A stretch of 64,000 nt of DNA from Phaeobacter sp. CECT 5382 (lineage in GTDB: Bacteria > Pseudomonadota > Alphaproteobacteria > Rhodobacterales > Rhodobacteraceae), in NCBI RefSeq assembly GCF_001457775.1, contig NZ_CYSG01000003.1:186001-250000 (forward strand), read 5' to 3'. Position 1 is the first letter of the stretch. Each line of letters starts with the position of its first letter. The notes below the pieces were generated by a model that ran no database searches, was not told the DNA's origin, and was given only the letters and a program-made list of their open reading frames with translations. Positions 18,021 to 26,131 of this stretch are shown piece by piece. A program made the position numbers and the translations under genes.

Positions 18021-19385
18021 ATGAGCGAAATTTCCATGCGCAAGCGCATCTGGGGCTGGTGGTTCTTTGACTGGGCCAGTCAGCCCTATCATACGCTGCT
18101 GGTCACCTTTGTCTTTGGCCCCTTTTTTGCCGCCGTTGCCGCCAATTTCTACATGAGCGAAGGGCTGGAATCCGAAGCCGCCAAGGCGCAGGCCCAGACC
18201 ATGTGGTCGATGGGACTGACCGTGACGGGATTGCTCATCGGCTTTGGCGCGCCTTTTATTGGCGCTTTGGCTGATATTTCAGGACGAAAGCGTCCCTGGT
18301 TGCTGGGCTTTTCTCTGATGTATGTTCTTGGTGCCGCAGGTATCTGGTTCATGAACCCTGACGGTAGCAATCTCTGGGCAATGCTGGCCTGTTTCGGCCT
18401 CGGCTTTATCGGCGCCGAATTCGCACTAATCTTCGCCAACTCGCAGCTTCCAAGCCTTGGCGACAAAGACGACGTCGGCGCCATCTCTGGCTCTGGTTTT
18501 GCCTTTGGCTATCTCGGCGGCGTGCTGGCGCTCTTCATCATGCTGCTGCTTTTCGTCGAGCAGGGGTCCGGCAAGACCCTGATCGGACTGGATCCGTTGC
18601 TGGGACTGGACGCTGAGGCCCGCGAGGGCACCCGCGCCGTCGGTCCCTTCACCGCGCTTTGGTTCCTGGGCTTCATGGTGCCCTATTTCCTATGGGTCAA
18701 AGACGATGCCCGCACCGGAAAACGTGGCACTCTGGGCGAAGCAGTCAGTCTGGTTATTACCTCGGTCAAGGCCCTGCGTCGGCGCGCCAGTCTGGCACGC
18801 TATCTCGGCTCCTCCATGCTGTACCGCGATGCACTAAACGGGCTCTATGGATTTGGCGGCGTCTATGCCAGCCTAGTCCTGGACTGGGAAATCACCCTCA
18901 TCGGGATCTTTGGCATCATCTCCGCGATTGCAGCAGCCATGTTTAGCTGGGTCGGTGGCATAGCCGATAAACGCTACGGCCCCAAACCTGTCATTGTCGC
19001 CGCAATCTTGGTGCTGACCCTGGTCTGCATCACTGTGGTGAACATGTCGCGTGAGTCGCTCTTTGGTCTGCAATTGGCCGAAGGCTCCACGCTACCCGAT
19101 GCGATTTTCTTTGGCTGCGGCATGCTGATCGGAGGTTTCGGCGGAATCTTGCAGGCCGCCAGCCGCAGCCTGATGGTGCGTCATACCGATCCTGCAAAGG
19201 CCACCGAGAGCTTTGGTCTTTACGGTCTGTCCGGTCGCGCCACCGCCTTTTTGGCACCGGCCCTCATCGGGGTTGCCACAACCCTGACCGGTAGCGCACG
19301 ATTGGGCATCACCCCGGTGATCTTCCTCTTTCTACTGGGGTTGATTCTCTTGCACCGGGTGGAGGCACAGGGAGATCAGGGTTGA
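18021..19385 (+). CDS. MFS transporter, UMF1 (Atg22-like) family
   Basis: A 454-residue integral membrane protein with about twelve hydrophobic segments. The N-terminal motif KRIWGWWFFDWASQPYHTLL and the loop GALADISGRKRPWL are typical of the UMF1 family, a branch of the major facilitator superfamily related to yeast vacuolar amino acid exporter Atg22. Substrate is not known. GGGGACAGA just before ATG 18021 is the ribosome site. Its TGA overlaps the TTG start of mepA (TTGA), so translation of the two is probably coupled. Confidence 0.88.
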   Translation: MSEISMRKRIWGWWFFDWASQPYHTLLVTFVFGPFFAAVAANFYMSEGLESEAAKAQAQTMWSMGLTVTGLLIGFGAPFIGALADISGRKRPWLLGFSLMYVLGAAGIWFMNPDGSNLWAMLACFGLGFIGAEFALIFANSQLPSLGDKDDVGAISGSGFAFGYLGGVLALFIMLLLFVEQGSGKTLIGLDPLLGLDAEAREGTRAVGPFTALWFLGFMVPYFLWVKDDARTGKRGTLGEAVSLVITSVKALRRRASLARYLGSSMLYRDALNGLYGFGGVYASLVLDWEITLIGIFGIISAIAAAMFSWVGGIADKRYGPKPVIVAAILVLTLVCITVVNMSRESLFGLQLAEGSTLPDAIFFGCGMLIGGFGGILQAASRSLMVRHTDPAKATESFGLYGLSGRATAFLAPALIGVATTLTGSARLGITPVIFLFLLGLILLHRVEAQGDQG

Positions 19386-20275
19386 AACGGTTTTTAGCAG
19401 GTTTTTGTTTTATCATCGCATTGGTCGCATCACTTGGCTTTGAGGCAGGCGGAGCAGCGAATGCCGCGACCCCGGCCAAACAGTTGTTTGGGGCCAAGGC
19501 GTCCGGATCGCAACAGGCTCCAGCTTCTTATGGCTCTTATGCCAAGGGCTGCGTCGCAGGCGCAGTACAGCTGCCGGAAACCGGCCCCACCTGGCAAGCC
19601 ATGCGCCTGTCGCGAAACCGCAACTGGGGGCACCCTGAAACCGTTGATTTCATACGCAAACTCAGTCGGTTTGCCGCCAAACAGCCCGGCTGGGACGGCT
19701 TGTATATCGGCGACATCAGCCAGCCGCGTGGCGGGCCAATGCTATCGGGTCACCGCAGCCATCAGGTCGGTCTCGACATTGACATCTGGATGCGCCCGGC
19801 GGATCGGTTGAATTATAGCCGTGCCCAGCGCGAGAAGATCTCGTCAATTTCCATGCGTCGCTCCAAGGGCGCCTATGTCAACAGCGCCTGGAGCAGCGCC
19901 CACCACGAGATCCTCAAGGCCGCCGCCAAGGACAAACGCGTAGCACGGATCTTTGTCTTCCCGGGCGCCAAGGTCCAGATGTGCAAGGATGCCAAAGGTG
20001 ATCGGCGCTGGCTGCGCAAAATCAGGCCCTGGTGGGGACATCACTACCATTTCCACGTGCGTCTCGCCTGTCCGCGCGGTGCTCGTGGCTGTACCGATCA
20101 GGATCCGCCGCCCCGCGGTGACGGCTGTGATGCGGCGCAACAATGGGTCAATGACATCCTCAGCCCGCCGCCGCCGAAACCTGTTGACCCCAATGCGCCA
20201 GCCCGTAAACCCAGGCGGGAATACTCCCTGTCGGATCTACCCAAACAATGCGCCGCCGTCTTACAATCAAACTGA
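19382..20275 (+). CDS. mepA: Penicillin-insensitive murein endopeptidase
   Basis: A 297-residue exported zinc peptidase of the M74/LAS group that cuts D-alanyl-meso-diaminopimelate cross-links in peptidoglycan. A signal peptide covers about residues 1-28 (FLAGFCFIIALVASLGFEAGGAANA). Zinc-site landmarks are visible: HRSHQVGLDIDIW and WWGHHYHFHVRL. The start is TTG, which overlaps the upstream MFS stop by 4 bp; no ATG or GTG before the signal peptide gives an alternative. The 3' end overlaps the next gene by 28 bp. With pbpC and yfhM, it is one of several envelope-maintenance genes in this part of the window. Confidence 0.93.
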   Translation: MKRFLAGFCFIIALVASLGFEAGGAANAATPAKQLFGAKASGSQQAPASYGSYAKGCVAGAVQLPETGPTWQAMRLSRNRNWGHPETVDFIRKLSRFAAKQPGWDGLYIGDISQPRGGPMLSGHRSHQVGLDIDIWMRPADRLNYSRAQREKISSISMRRSKGAYVNSAWSSAHHEILKAAAKDKRVARIFVFPGAKVQMCKDAKGDRRWLRKIRPWWGHHYHFHVRLACPRGARGCTDQDPPPRGDGCDAAQQWVNDILSPPPPKPVDPNAPARKPRREYSLSDLPKQCAAVLQSN

Positions 20276-21189
20276 GCCTAGGGCTGGCCCTCGTCACAGG
20301 GCTGGCCGCTGCCGCAAGCGCACTTGGCATCGGTCAAGATAGACCAGAAAAACAGGGTCATCGCAACGCAGCCCAACTGGTCGGTGCCTTTACCTGGCAC
20401 GCCGAGCCAGACTGGTTTGGCGGTTTTTCAGGTATCGAAGTCTCGGCAGATGGCCGCGAGATGACAGTTCTGAGCGACCGCGCCACTCTGGCACGCGCAC
20501 GCCTTCACCGCACGGGCGGGGAAATCTCCGCTGTCCAATTACAAAGCGCCCAGCACCTGCGCTCTTCCAAAGGGGCCCTTCTGAGGGGCCGAATTGTCGA
20601 CAGCGAAGGGCTGGCTGTCGCGGGGGATGGATCGCTCTACATCTCGTTCGAAGGTGTGTCCCGCGTGGTCCATCACAAACGGGACACGGCACGGGCACGG
20701 GTTCTTGCGCGCCCCAAAGCGTTTCGCAAATTACCACTGAACAAGGCACTGGAAGCCCTGGCTATCGATGCAAGAGGGCGTCTTTACACCCTACCAGAGA
20801 ATGCCCCCAATGCCGCAGGAGACATCCCAGTCTGGCGCTGGGAAGAAGGTCGCTGGAGCCAGCCCTTTGCCCTGCCGCGCCACGGTGGATTTTTGCCGGT
20901 CGGCGCCGATTTCGGCCCTGATGGGCGGTTCTACCTGCTGGAACGCAACTTCGTGTTCATTGGCTTTCGCAGCCGCATCAGACGCTGGGATATCACCGAC
21001 CAGGGCCCCCAGAACGAGACCACACTGCTGGAAACAGCTACCGGGCTGCACGATAACCTCGAAGGCCTTTCGGTCTGGCAGGATGGCAGCGGCAACCTGC
21101 GTGCAACGATGATTTCCGACGATAATTTCCGCTCATTGCAACGGACGGAGCTGGTGGAATACATCCTGCCCGCTGGCACCTCTCGGTAA
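20248..21189 (+). CDS. Esterase-like activity of phytase family protein
   Basis: A 313-residue exported protein with a signal peptide (LSLGLALVTGLAAAASALG). The body matches the phytase-like/esterase-like beta-propeller family: GGFSGIEVSADGREMTVLSDR, VDSEGLAVAGDGSLYISFEG, ALEALAIDARGRLYTLPE and LEGLSVWQDGSG. Activity on phosphate esters is a family name only; no activity is assured. The start lies inside the end of mepA (28 bp overlap, different frame). The last codons and the stop are part of a perfect 19-bp tandem duplication (21173-21210). Downstream lies a 330-bp stretch without a gene. Confidence 0.8.
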   Translation: MRRRLTIKLSLGLALVTGLAAAASALGIGQDRPEKQGHRNAAQLVGAFTWHAEPDWFGGFSGIEVSADGREMTVLSDRATLARARLHRTGGEISAVQLQSAQHLRSSKGALLRGRIVDSEGLAVAGDGSLYISFEGVSRVVHHKRDTARARVLARPKAFRKLPLNKALEALAIDARGRLYTLPENAPNAAGDIPVWRWEEGRWSQPFALPRHGGFLPVGADFGPDGRFYLLERNFVFIGFRSRIRRWDITDQGPQNETTLLETATGLHDNLEGLSVWQDGSGNLRATMISDDNFRSLQRTELVEYILPAGTSR

Positions 21190-21210
21190 AACTGGCACCT
21201 CTCGGTAAAA
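21173..21210. repeat. 19-bp perfect tandem duplication across a stop codon
   Basis: CTGGCACCTCTCGGTAAAA occurs twice with no gap (21173-21191 and 21192-21210). The first copy contains the TAA stop of the phytase-like gene, the second repeats that end in noncoding DNA. Confidence 0.95.
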
Positions 21211-21281
21211 ACGTCTCGAACCCTTGCTAGGGCCTTACTCGGACCTTGGACTGACCCGTTGACCTCTCCACGATCGGCTGC

Positions 21282-21361
21282 GCGCCGCGCGCCAGCGCGG
21301 CGCCGGGCCCAACGGCAAAGCCACATTCTGTGAATGTGGTTGCGCGGGCGGGAGCCCCCCG
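21282..21361 (+). repeat. Intergenic hairpin element, copy A
   Basis: This fills part of the 330-bp gene-free stretch 21190-21519. It begins with arms GCGCCGCGC (21282-21290) and GCGCGGCGC (21295-21303), a perfect 9-bp stem with a 4-base loop. A CCCAACGG box follows, then a second stem CCACATTC/GAATGTGG (21321-21328 and 21332-21339), then a tail with GGGAGCCCCCCG. Similar units are at 27398-27468, 27503-27590 and 38366-38474. It could be a REP-like unit, a small MITE relic or a structured RNA; the rest of the gap shows nothing I recognise. Confidence 0.8.
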
Positions 21362-21519
21362 TTTTCCTCTCGCTCAGGCAGCACCAAAGCAGGACGAAGG
21401 CTTGAACTGGTCGCGGACAATGCTTGCAATGCTGGGCAATCGGGCCTAACTGGGCCAGTCTTTCGTGCTTTTGCCCGGAAACAAGTCGCCGCGACCTTGT
21501 ATAAAAAACGGAACTTGAA

Positions 21520-22143
21520 ATGAACCGCTCATACCTTCCTGGCATTCTTGCCATGGCCGCTGTTGTGGTGGCCTCCAATATCCTGGTGCAATTCCTCTTT
21601 GGCCAATGGCTGACCTGGGGCGCCTTCACCTATCCCATCGCCTTTCTTATCACCGATGTGATGAACCGCGTTTATGGCACTGGTCCTGCACGGCGTGTTG
21701 TCTTTGCCGGTTTTGTAGTCGGTGTTCTTTGTTCATTGATCGGAACACAGATCATCGGCGAATTCGGCCCGCTGGTCACCCTGCGCATCGCAATCGGATC
21801 GGGCCTTGCCTTCCTGACGGCACAGCTGCTGGATGTTTCGATCTTTGCAGCCCTGCGTGGTGGCAAATGGTGGCGCGCGCCGCTGATCTCTACCCTGGTC
21901 GGCTCTTCCGTGGATACCGCGCTGTTTTTCACCATCGCCTTTTCCGGAGCCCTCAGCTGGATCGAGCCCAGCAATGATGTGTCCTGGGCCGGTGAAATGC
22001 TGCCAATGCTGGGAACCGGACCAGTCGCGCCGCTCTGGGTCTCGCTTGCCGCAGCCGACTGGATGGTCAAGCTGTCGCTGGCGCTGCTCGCACTGGTGCC
22101 GTTCCGCATCATCGTGACCCGCCTGACGGCCAAACCGGCCTAA
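21520..22143 (+). CDS. VUT family (YhhQ-type) queuosine precursor transporter
   Basis: A 207-residue inner-membrane protein with about six hydrophobic segments. AMAAVVVASNILVQF, FTYPIAFLITDVMNRVYG and the C-terminal VSLAAADWMVKLSLALLALVPFRI match the VUT/YhhQ (ECF-type S-protein-like) family, which imports preQ0/preQ1 in Escherichia coli. The conserved FLITDVMNRVYG loop is intact. It stands alone, with a gene-free region upstream and hairpins downstream. I could not make a convincing preQ1 riboswitch from the leader. Confidence 0.88.
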   Translation: MNRSYLPGILAMAAVVVASNILVQFLFGQWLTWGAFTYPIAFLITDVMNRVYGTGPARRVVFAGFVVGVLCSLIGTQIIGEFGPLVTLRIAIGSGLAFLTAQLLDVSIFAALRGGKWWRAPLISTLVGSSVDTALFFTIAFSGALSWIEPSNDVSWAGEMLPMLGTGPVAPLWVSLAAADWMVKLSLALLALVPFRIIVTRLTAKPA

Positions 22144-22150
22144 GTCGACA

Positions 22151-22170
22151 GACTGTGGCGTGCCACAGTC
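22151..22170 (+). terminator. Perfect 9-bp dyad after the VUT gene
   Basis: GACTGTGGC at 22151-22159 pairs with GCCACAGTC at 22162-22170. There is no T run, so it may protect the 3' end rather than terminate. Confidence 0.5.
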
Positions 22171-22190
22171 ACAATACAACAGTTCCAGCA

Positions 22191-22220
22191 AAAGGCCGCC
22201 TCATACAGAGTGCGGCCTTT
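22191..22220 (+). terminator. Rho-independent-like terminator
   Basis: AAAGGCCGC (22191-22199) pairs with GCGGCCTTT (22212-22220), a 9-bp stem ending in T residues, 34 bp before arfB. It probably ends VUT transcription. Confidence 0.65.
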
Positions 22221-22253
22221 CCCATTTGCACAAGCCGCGCTAAATCCAGCCCC

Positions 22254-22673
22254 ATGCTTCATATCAAGGATAATATAGCGCTACAGGACTGGGAATTAAC
22301 CGAGAGTTTCATGCGCGCCTCGGGCCCCGGCGGGCAGAATGTGAACAAGGTGGCCACCGCAGTCGAGCTGCGGTTCGAGGCGGCCCGTTCCCCTGCGCTT
22401 ACGCCTGCGGTGAAGTCCCGTCTCAAACGGCTGGCCGGACGGCGCTGGACCAAAGAAGGGGCCATCCTGCTGCAATGCGACGAAACCCGGTCGCAGCAAC
22501 GTAACCGGGAACTGGTGCGCGAGCGTCTGGCGGATCTGATCCGCAAGGCGCTGGTCGTGCCCAAACGTCGTATTGCGACCAAACCGACTCGTGGCTCAGT
22601 CAAGCGCAGGCTGGAGTCGAAAAAGCAGCGCGGTGAAGTCAAGGCGACGCGGGGTAAGATCACCCCTGATTGA
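22254..22673 (+). CDS. arfB: Alternative ribosome-rescue factor ArfB (YaeJ)
   Basis: A 139-residue peptidyl-tRNA hydrolase that frees stalled ribosomes lacking a stop codon. The GGQ motif is at residues 26-28 (ASGPGGQNVNKVATAVEL), and the basic C-terminal tail (KRRLESKKQRGEVKATRGK), which enters the mRNA channel, is present. Length fits ArfB rather than full release factors. I start at ATG 22254 (MLHIKDNIAL); open reading 33 codons further upstream runs through the terminator and is not family-like. The gene is preceded by a terminator-like hairpin, so it likely has its own promoter. Confidence 0.93.
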   Translation: MLHIKDNIALQDWELTESFMRASGPGGQNVNKVATAVELRFEAARSPALTPAVKSRLKRLAGRRWTKEGAILLQCDETRSQQRNRELVRERLADLIRKALVVPKRRIATKPTRGSVKRRLESKKQRGEVKATRGKITPD

Positions 22674-22739
22674 AGCTTGCGATTGCACCTCCCTTTCCCC
22701 TTGGTCATGTTTGCCCAAAATCATTTGGAGGAAATGCAT

Positions 22740-23486
22740 ATGCGGCTTGAAGGAAAAACGGCTATCGTAACCGGTGGTGCTTCGGGATTTGGCCTTGGTA
22801 TTGTTGACAAATTTCTGGCCGAAGGTGCCCAAGTCATGATCGCCGACATCAATGGCGCTGCTGCCGAGCTGCTGGCCGCTGAGCGTGGCACAGCTGCCAT
22901 TTCGCAGCAGGTCGATGTGGCCGATGGAGCCTCCGTCAATGACATGGCAGCGGCCGCCATCAAAGCCTTTGGTCAGGTGGATATCCTGATCAACAACGCA
23001 GGCGTCACCCATCTGCCAACACCTCTGGACGAAGTGAGCGAAGAGGATTTTGACCGCGTCTTCAACGTGAACATGAAATCCGTCTATCTGACCGCCCGTG
23101 CGCTGGTGCCCCACATGAAACAACGCGCTACTGGTGCCATCCTGAACGTGGCCTCCACAGCCGGGGTCTCCCCACGCCCGAACCTGAACTGGTACAATGC
23201 CTCTAAGGGCTGGATGATCACTGCCACACGCACCATGGCAGTGGAGCTCGCACCCGCAGGAATTCGCGTCAATGCAATCAATCCGGTGGCCGGAGAAACA
23301 CCGCTGCTGAAGTCCTTCATGGGCGAAGACACGCCAGAGATCCGCGCCAAATTCCTGTCAACGATCCCGATTGGCCGTTTTTCCACCCCCGAAGACATGG
23401 GCAACGCCGCCTGCTACCTCTGCTCTGACGAGGCCAGCATGGTCACCGGCGTGGCGATGGAAGTCGATGGCGGGCGCTGTATCTAG
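22740..23486 (+). CDS. Short-chain dehydrogenase/reductase
   Basis: A 248-residue classical SDR. TGGASGFG is the nucleotide-binding loop, NNAG the core motif, and the catalytic set is a Ser in NVASTAG and YNASK. The Asp at the end of strand 2 (MIADING) points to NAD(H) rather than NADP(H). I chose ATG 22740 because GGAGGA sits seven bases upstream; another ATG two codons earlier is too close. The substrate is not determinable from sequence; annotated relatives are often called glucose 1-dehydrogenase or 3-oxoacyl reductase. It is a single-gene unit between arfB and a P1 peptidase. Confidence 0.88.
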   Translation: MRLEGKTAIVTGGASGFGLGIVDKFLAEGAQVMIADINGAAAELLAAERGTAAISQQVDVADGASVNDMAAAAIKAFGQVDILINNAGVTHLPTPLDEVSEEDFDRVFNVNMKSVYLTARALVPHMKQRATGAILNVASTAGVSPRPNLNWYNASKGWMITATRTMAVELAPAGIRVNAINPVAGETPLLKSFMGEDTPEIRAKFLSTIPIGRFSTPEDMGNAACYLCSDEASMVTGVAMEVDGGRCI

Positions 23487-23680
23487 TCGGAAACTCTGAT
23501 CACCGGGGCCTCAGGCAGTCGGGGTTTCCGGTGCTCATTTTCGGTTTTCGGGCCGGAAAGCCCCTTCTCGCGGTCGCGAGAGGTGACCGGTTTGCGCGGG
23601 ATCAAAGACCGCATCACAATCATGCCTAAAACGGGGAGGCGATTCTGTCTCGCCCCGGCTTTGCAACAGGAGATCAACGG

Positions 23681-24706
23681 ATGATCCCAGGCCCCAGAAA
23701 CCTGATTACCGATGTGCCCGGCCTTTTGGTCGGCAGCGCACAGGACTCGGCTCTGAAATCCGGCAGCACTGTGCTTTTGGGCGAGACGCCGCTGACCGCA
23801 TCGGTCCATGTCATGGGCGGAGCACCCGGCACCCGAGAGACGGATCTTCTGGCTCCGGATAAATCCGTGGCAAAGATTGATGCTCTGGTGTTGTCTGGTG
23901 GCTCTTCCTTCGGGTTGGATGCCTGTTCGGGCGTCGTCGACGGTTTGCGCGCACAGGGGCGCGGCTTTGCGCTTGGCCCTGCTATCATCCCGCTCGTCCC
24001 CGGCGCTATCTTGTTCGATCTGTTGAACGGCGGCGACAAGTCCTGGCAGAGCAACCCCTACCGGGCCCTGGGTCGTGCCGCCTTTGACGCTGTATCCGAA
24101 GAGTTTGAACTGGGCAGTCACGGGGCTGGAACAGGCGCTTTGACAGCGATGCTGAAAGGCGGGCTGGGCTCGGCTTCCTTTGTACTGGAAAGCGGTGTCA
24201 CGGTCGGCGCCCTTGTCGCAGCAAACCCGATGGGCAGCGTGACGACACCGGGCGCGCGCCATTTCTGGGCCGCCCCTTTTGAAGTAGACGGCGAATTCGG
24301 CGGATTGGGGCCGGATCCGGCCAGCGGGTTGGGGCGTCATCTCGACAGCCGCAAGATGCAGGCGATGCGAGATCTGGCCGCAGCGGGGGATCTCCCGACC
24401 GAACGCGGCAATACTACCATCGCTATCGTCGCCACTGACGCCGACCTCACCAAAGCGCAATGTCTGCGCGTGGCAACGGCAGCCCATGACGGCATCGGCC
24501 GTGCCACTGTTCCCGCCCATTCGCCCGGCGACGGCGATCTCGTCTTTGCCGCCAGCACCGGCTCTAGGCCACTTGCGCAGCCCGAAGCAGAGCTTGGCCA
24601 TATTGGCCATGTCGCAGCCCTGTGTCTCAGCCGGGCAATCGCGCGGGCTGTCTTTCACGCAACCCCAGAAGAAAAAGATCTCTTGCCCTGCTGGAGACCG
24701 GGCTAG
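23681..24706 (+). CDS. P1 family peptidase (DmpA/aminopeptidase type)
   Basis: A 341-residue protein of the DmpA-like self-cleaving N-terminal nucleophile family. ITDVPGLLVGSAQD, LVLSGGSSFGLDACSGV, ATGAGTGA-like GSHGAGTGALTAML and VGALVAANPMGSV are characteristic. Members release N-terminal D- or L-amino acids or beta-amino acids from short peptides. In the DmpA family the proform is cut just before the nucleophile; here the segment TERGNTTIAIVATDADLTKAQ holds the likely site, with the Thr following Asn. GGAG precedes ATG 23681. It is followed by a small 6-bp hairpin and then the cytochrome gene. Confidence 0.85.
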   Translation: MIPGPRNLITDVPGLLVGSAQDSALKSGSTVLLGETPLTASVHVMGGAPGTRETDLLAPDKSVAKIDALVLSGGSSFGLDACSGVVDGLRAQGRGFALGPAIIPLVPGAILFDLLNGGDKSWQSNPYRALGRAAFDAVSEEFELGSHGAGTGALTAMLKGGLGSASFVLESGVTVGALVAANPMGSVTTPGARHFWAAPFEVDGEFGGLGPDPASGLGRHLDSRKMQAMRDLAAAGDLPTERGNTTIAIVATDADLTKAQCLRVATAAHDGIGRATVPAHSPGDGDLVFAASTGSRPLAQPEAELGHIGHVAALCLSRAIARAVFHATPEEKDLLPCWRPG

Positions 24707-24718
24707 ATTGGAAGAACA

Positions 24719-24733
24719 GCGCCTGAAAGGCGC
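24719..24733 (+). terminator. Small hairpin after the P1 peptidase
   Basis: GCGCCT (24719-24724) pairs with AGGCGC (24728-24733) around a 3-base loop, 13 bp after the stop. No T run follows, so termination is uncertain. Confidence 0.35.
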
Positions 24734-24832
24734 CTGACAAACATGTCACGTTCATGTGGCGAAAACATCTATTGACTATACCCAAAAATGGGCACGTATT
24801 TGCCCTAGCCAACTCAAAACCGGAGCAAGCTT

Positions 24833-25306
24833 ATGAAAACCGTCCTGACCGCTGCAATCCTTGGCCTACTGGCCGCCCCCGCCTTTGCCGAGGGTGACCC
24901 GGAAAAGGGGCAAAAGGGCTTCAACAAGTGCAAATCCTGTCATGCCGTGACCTCGGACACAGGTGAAAAAATCGTTAAAGGTGGCAAGACTGGCCCCAAT
25001 CTCTGGGGGATCGTTGGCCGTACCGCCGGAACCTATGAAGGCTTCAAATATGGCAAGGATCTGGTTGCTGCTGGCGAAGGAGGCCTGGTCTGGGACGAAG
25101 AAACATTTGCCGCCTACACCACTGATCCGCGCGGCTTTCTGCGTGAACACCTGGATGACAGCAAGGCCAAATCCAAAATGTCCTTCAAGCTGAAAAAGGG
25201 CGCCGAAGACATCTATGCCTTCTTGGCCAACCACGGTCCAGTCGTCGAAGCCGAAGAGGCCGAGGCTGAAGGCACTGAGGCGACAGAAGAAGCTGCTTCC
25301 GATTAA
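24833..25306 (+). CDS. cycA: Cytochrome c2 with an acidic C-terminal tail
   Basis: A 157-residue periplasmic electron carrier between the bc1 complex and cytochrome oxidases. A signal peptide ends at AFA (residue 19). Heme c binds at C33-K-S-C36-H37, and Met116 in KSKMSFKL is the sixth ligand. FNKCKSCH, KIVKGGKTGPNLWGIVGRTAGTY and FLREHLDDSKAKSKM follow Rhodobacter c2 block by block. Unlike that protein, it has about 20 extra residues after FLANHG, rich in Glu and Ala (EAEEAEAEG). A possible -35 TTGACT lies about 60 bp upstream of the start. A hairpin at 25382-25405 may terminate it. Confidence 0.9.
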   Translation: MKTVLTAAILGLLAAPAFAEGDPEKGQKGFNKCKSCHAVTSDTGEKIVKGGKTGPNLWGIVGRTAGTYEGFKYGKDLVAAGEGGLVWDEETFAAYTTDPRGFLREHLDDSKAKSKMSFKLKKGAEDIYAFLANHGPVVEAEEAEAEGTEATEEAASD

Positions 25307-25381
25307 GGTACACCGGTTGCTGCAAATCCGGGCCTGGTTTTTAGGCCGAAACTGTTTGCTGTTCGAGAATCGGGCAATTTG

Positions 25382-25408
25382 GGCCGTGCCTTCAGGGGCG
25401 CGGCCTTT
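25382..25408 (+). terminator. Terminator-like hairpin after cycA
   Basis: GGCCGTGCC (25382-25390) pairs with GGCGCGGCC (25397-25405), with one G-T pair, then TTT. It lies between cycA and idi. Confidence 0.55.
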
Positions 25409-25486
25409 CGCGTAGTTGCTTTGCATCCCGTCTCGCGCTAGCCAAGGCAGGCTGCGAATGAACGGTAGCCTGATCATGGACCCGGA

Positions 25487-26029
25487 ATGCCCCATTTGAT
25501 CCCGGCCTGGGTGAACGGCGAACTGACACCAGTGGAGAAGCTTCTGGCTCATGAACAGGGGCTAAAGCACAAGGCCGTCTCGGTTTTTGTGGTCAAAGGT
25601 GTGAAGATTCTGATGCAGCGCCGGGCCTTGGGAAAGTATCATACCCCTGGGCTTTGGGCGAATACCTGCTGCACCCACCCGATGTGGCAAGAGGCCTCTT
25701 CGGCCTGTGCGGTGCGGCGCATGGAAGAAGAACTGGGCATCAAGGGGCTCTATCCAGAGTTTCGTCATCAACTGGAATATCGCGCCGATGTCGGCCATGG
25801 CATGATCGAACACGAAGTTGTGGACGTGTTTCTGGCCCACAGCCATCGTCCACTGACCCCTTCCCCCAATCCGGATGAAGTCATGGAAACGCGCTGGATG
25901 GACTATCATGACCTCCTGGCCGAAGTGCAGCGCCATCCCGAACGCTTTACCCCGTGGCTCAAGATTTATCTTCACAAATATGCCGACGTGATATTTGGCC
26001 CTGATTTGATCATCGCCTCCAAAACCTGA
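25487..26029 (+). CDS. idi: Isopentenyl-diphosphate delta-isomerase, type 1
   Basis: A 180-residue Nudix-fold enzyme that interconverts isopentenyl and dimethylallyl diphosphate for isoprenoid synthesis. The catalytic Cys is in LWANTCCTHP, the catalytic Glu in MIEHEVVDVF, and the Nudix helix reads AVRRMEEELGI. Metal-binding His are in KYHTPGLW and THP. Length and motif order are complete. The stop codon begins a 14-bp direct repeat (26028-26041 and 26043-26056). The FAD monooxygenase follows 102 bp downstream. Confidence 0.95.
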   Translation: MPHLIPAWVNGELTPVEKLLAHEQGLKHKAVSVFVVKGVKILMQRRALGKYHTPGLWANTCCTHPMWQEASSACAVRRMEEELGIKGLYPEFRHQLEYRADVGHGMIEHEVVDVFLAHSHRPLTPSPNPDEVMETRWMDYHDLLAEVQRHPERFTPWLKIYLHKYADVIFGPDLIIASKT

Positions 26030-26056
26030 CAGCGCCGGTCCAGACAGCGCCGGTCC
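26028..26056. repeat. 14-bp direct repeat starting in the idi stop codon
   Basis: GACAGCGCCGGTCC occurs at 26028-26041 and 26043-26056, one base apart; the first two bases are the last two of the TGA stop. Confidence 0.9.
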
Positions 26057-26131
26057 TGATCTTCTTTTCCCTTGCTTTGCCAGGACCCAACGTGGTTTTC
26101 TGTATCTGATAATTTAGGAGGCATACTTATT

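Noticed and set aside
21430-21519. Possible preQ1 riboswitch before the queuosine-precursor carrier
   Set aside because: There is an A-rich ATAAAAAAC segment after a short hairpin, but the conserved loop and pseudoknot bases of class I or II preQ1 aptamers are missing.
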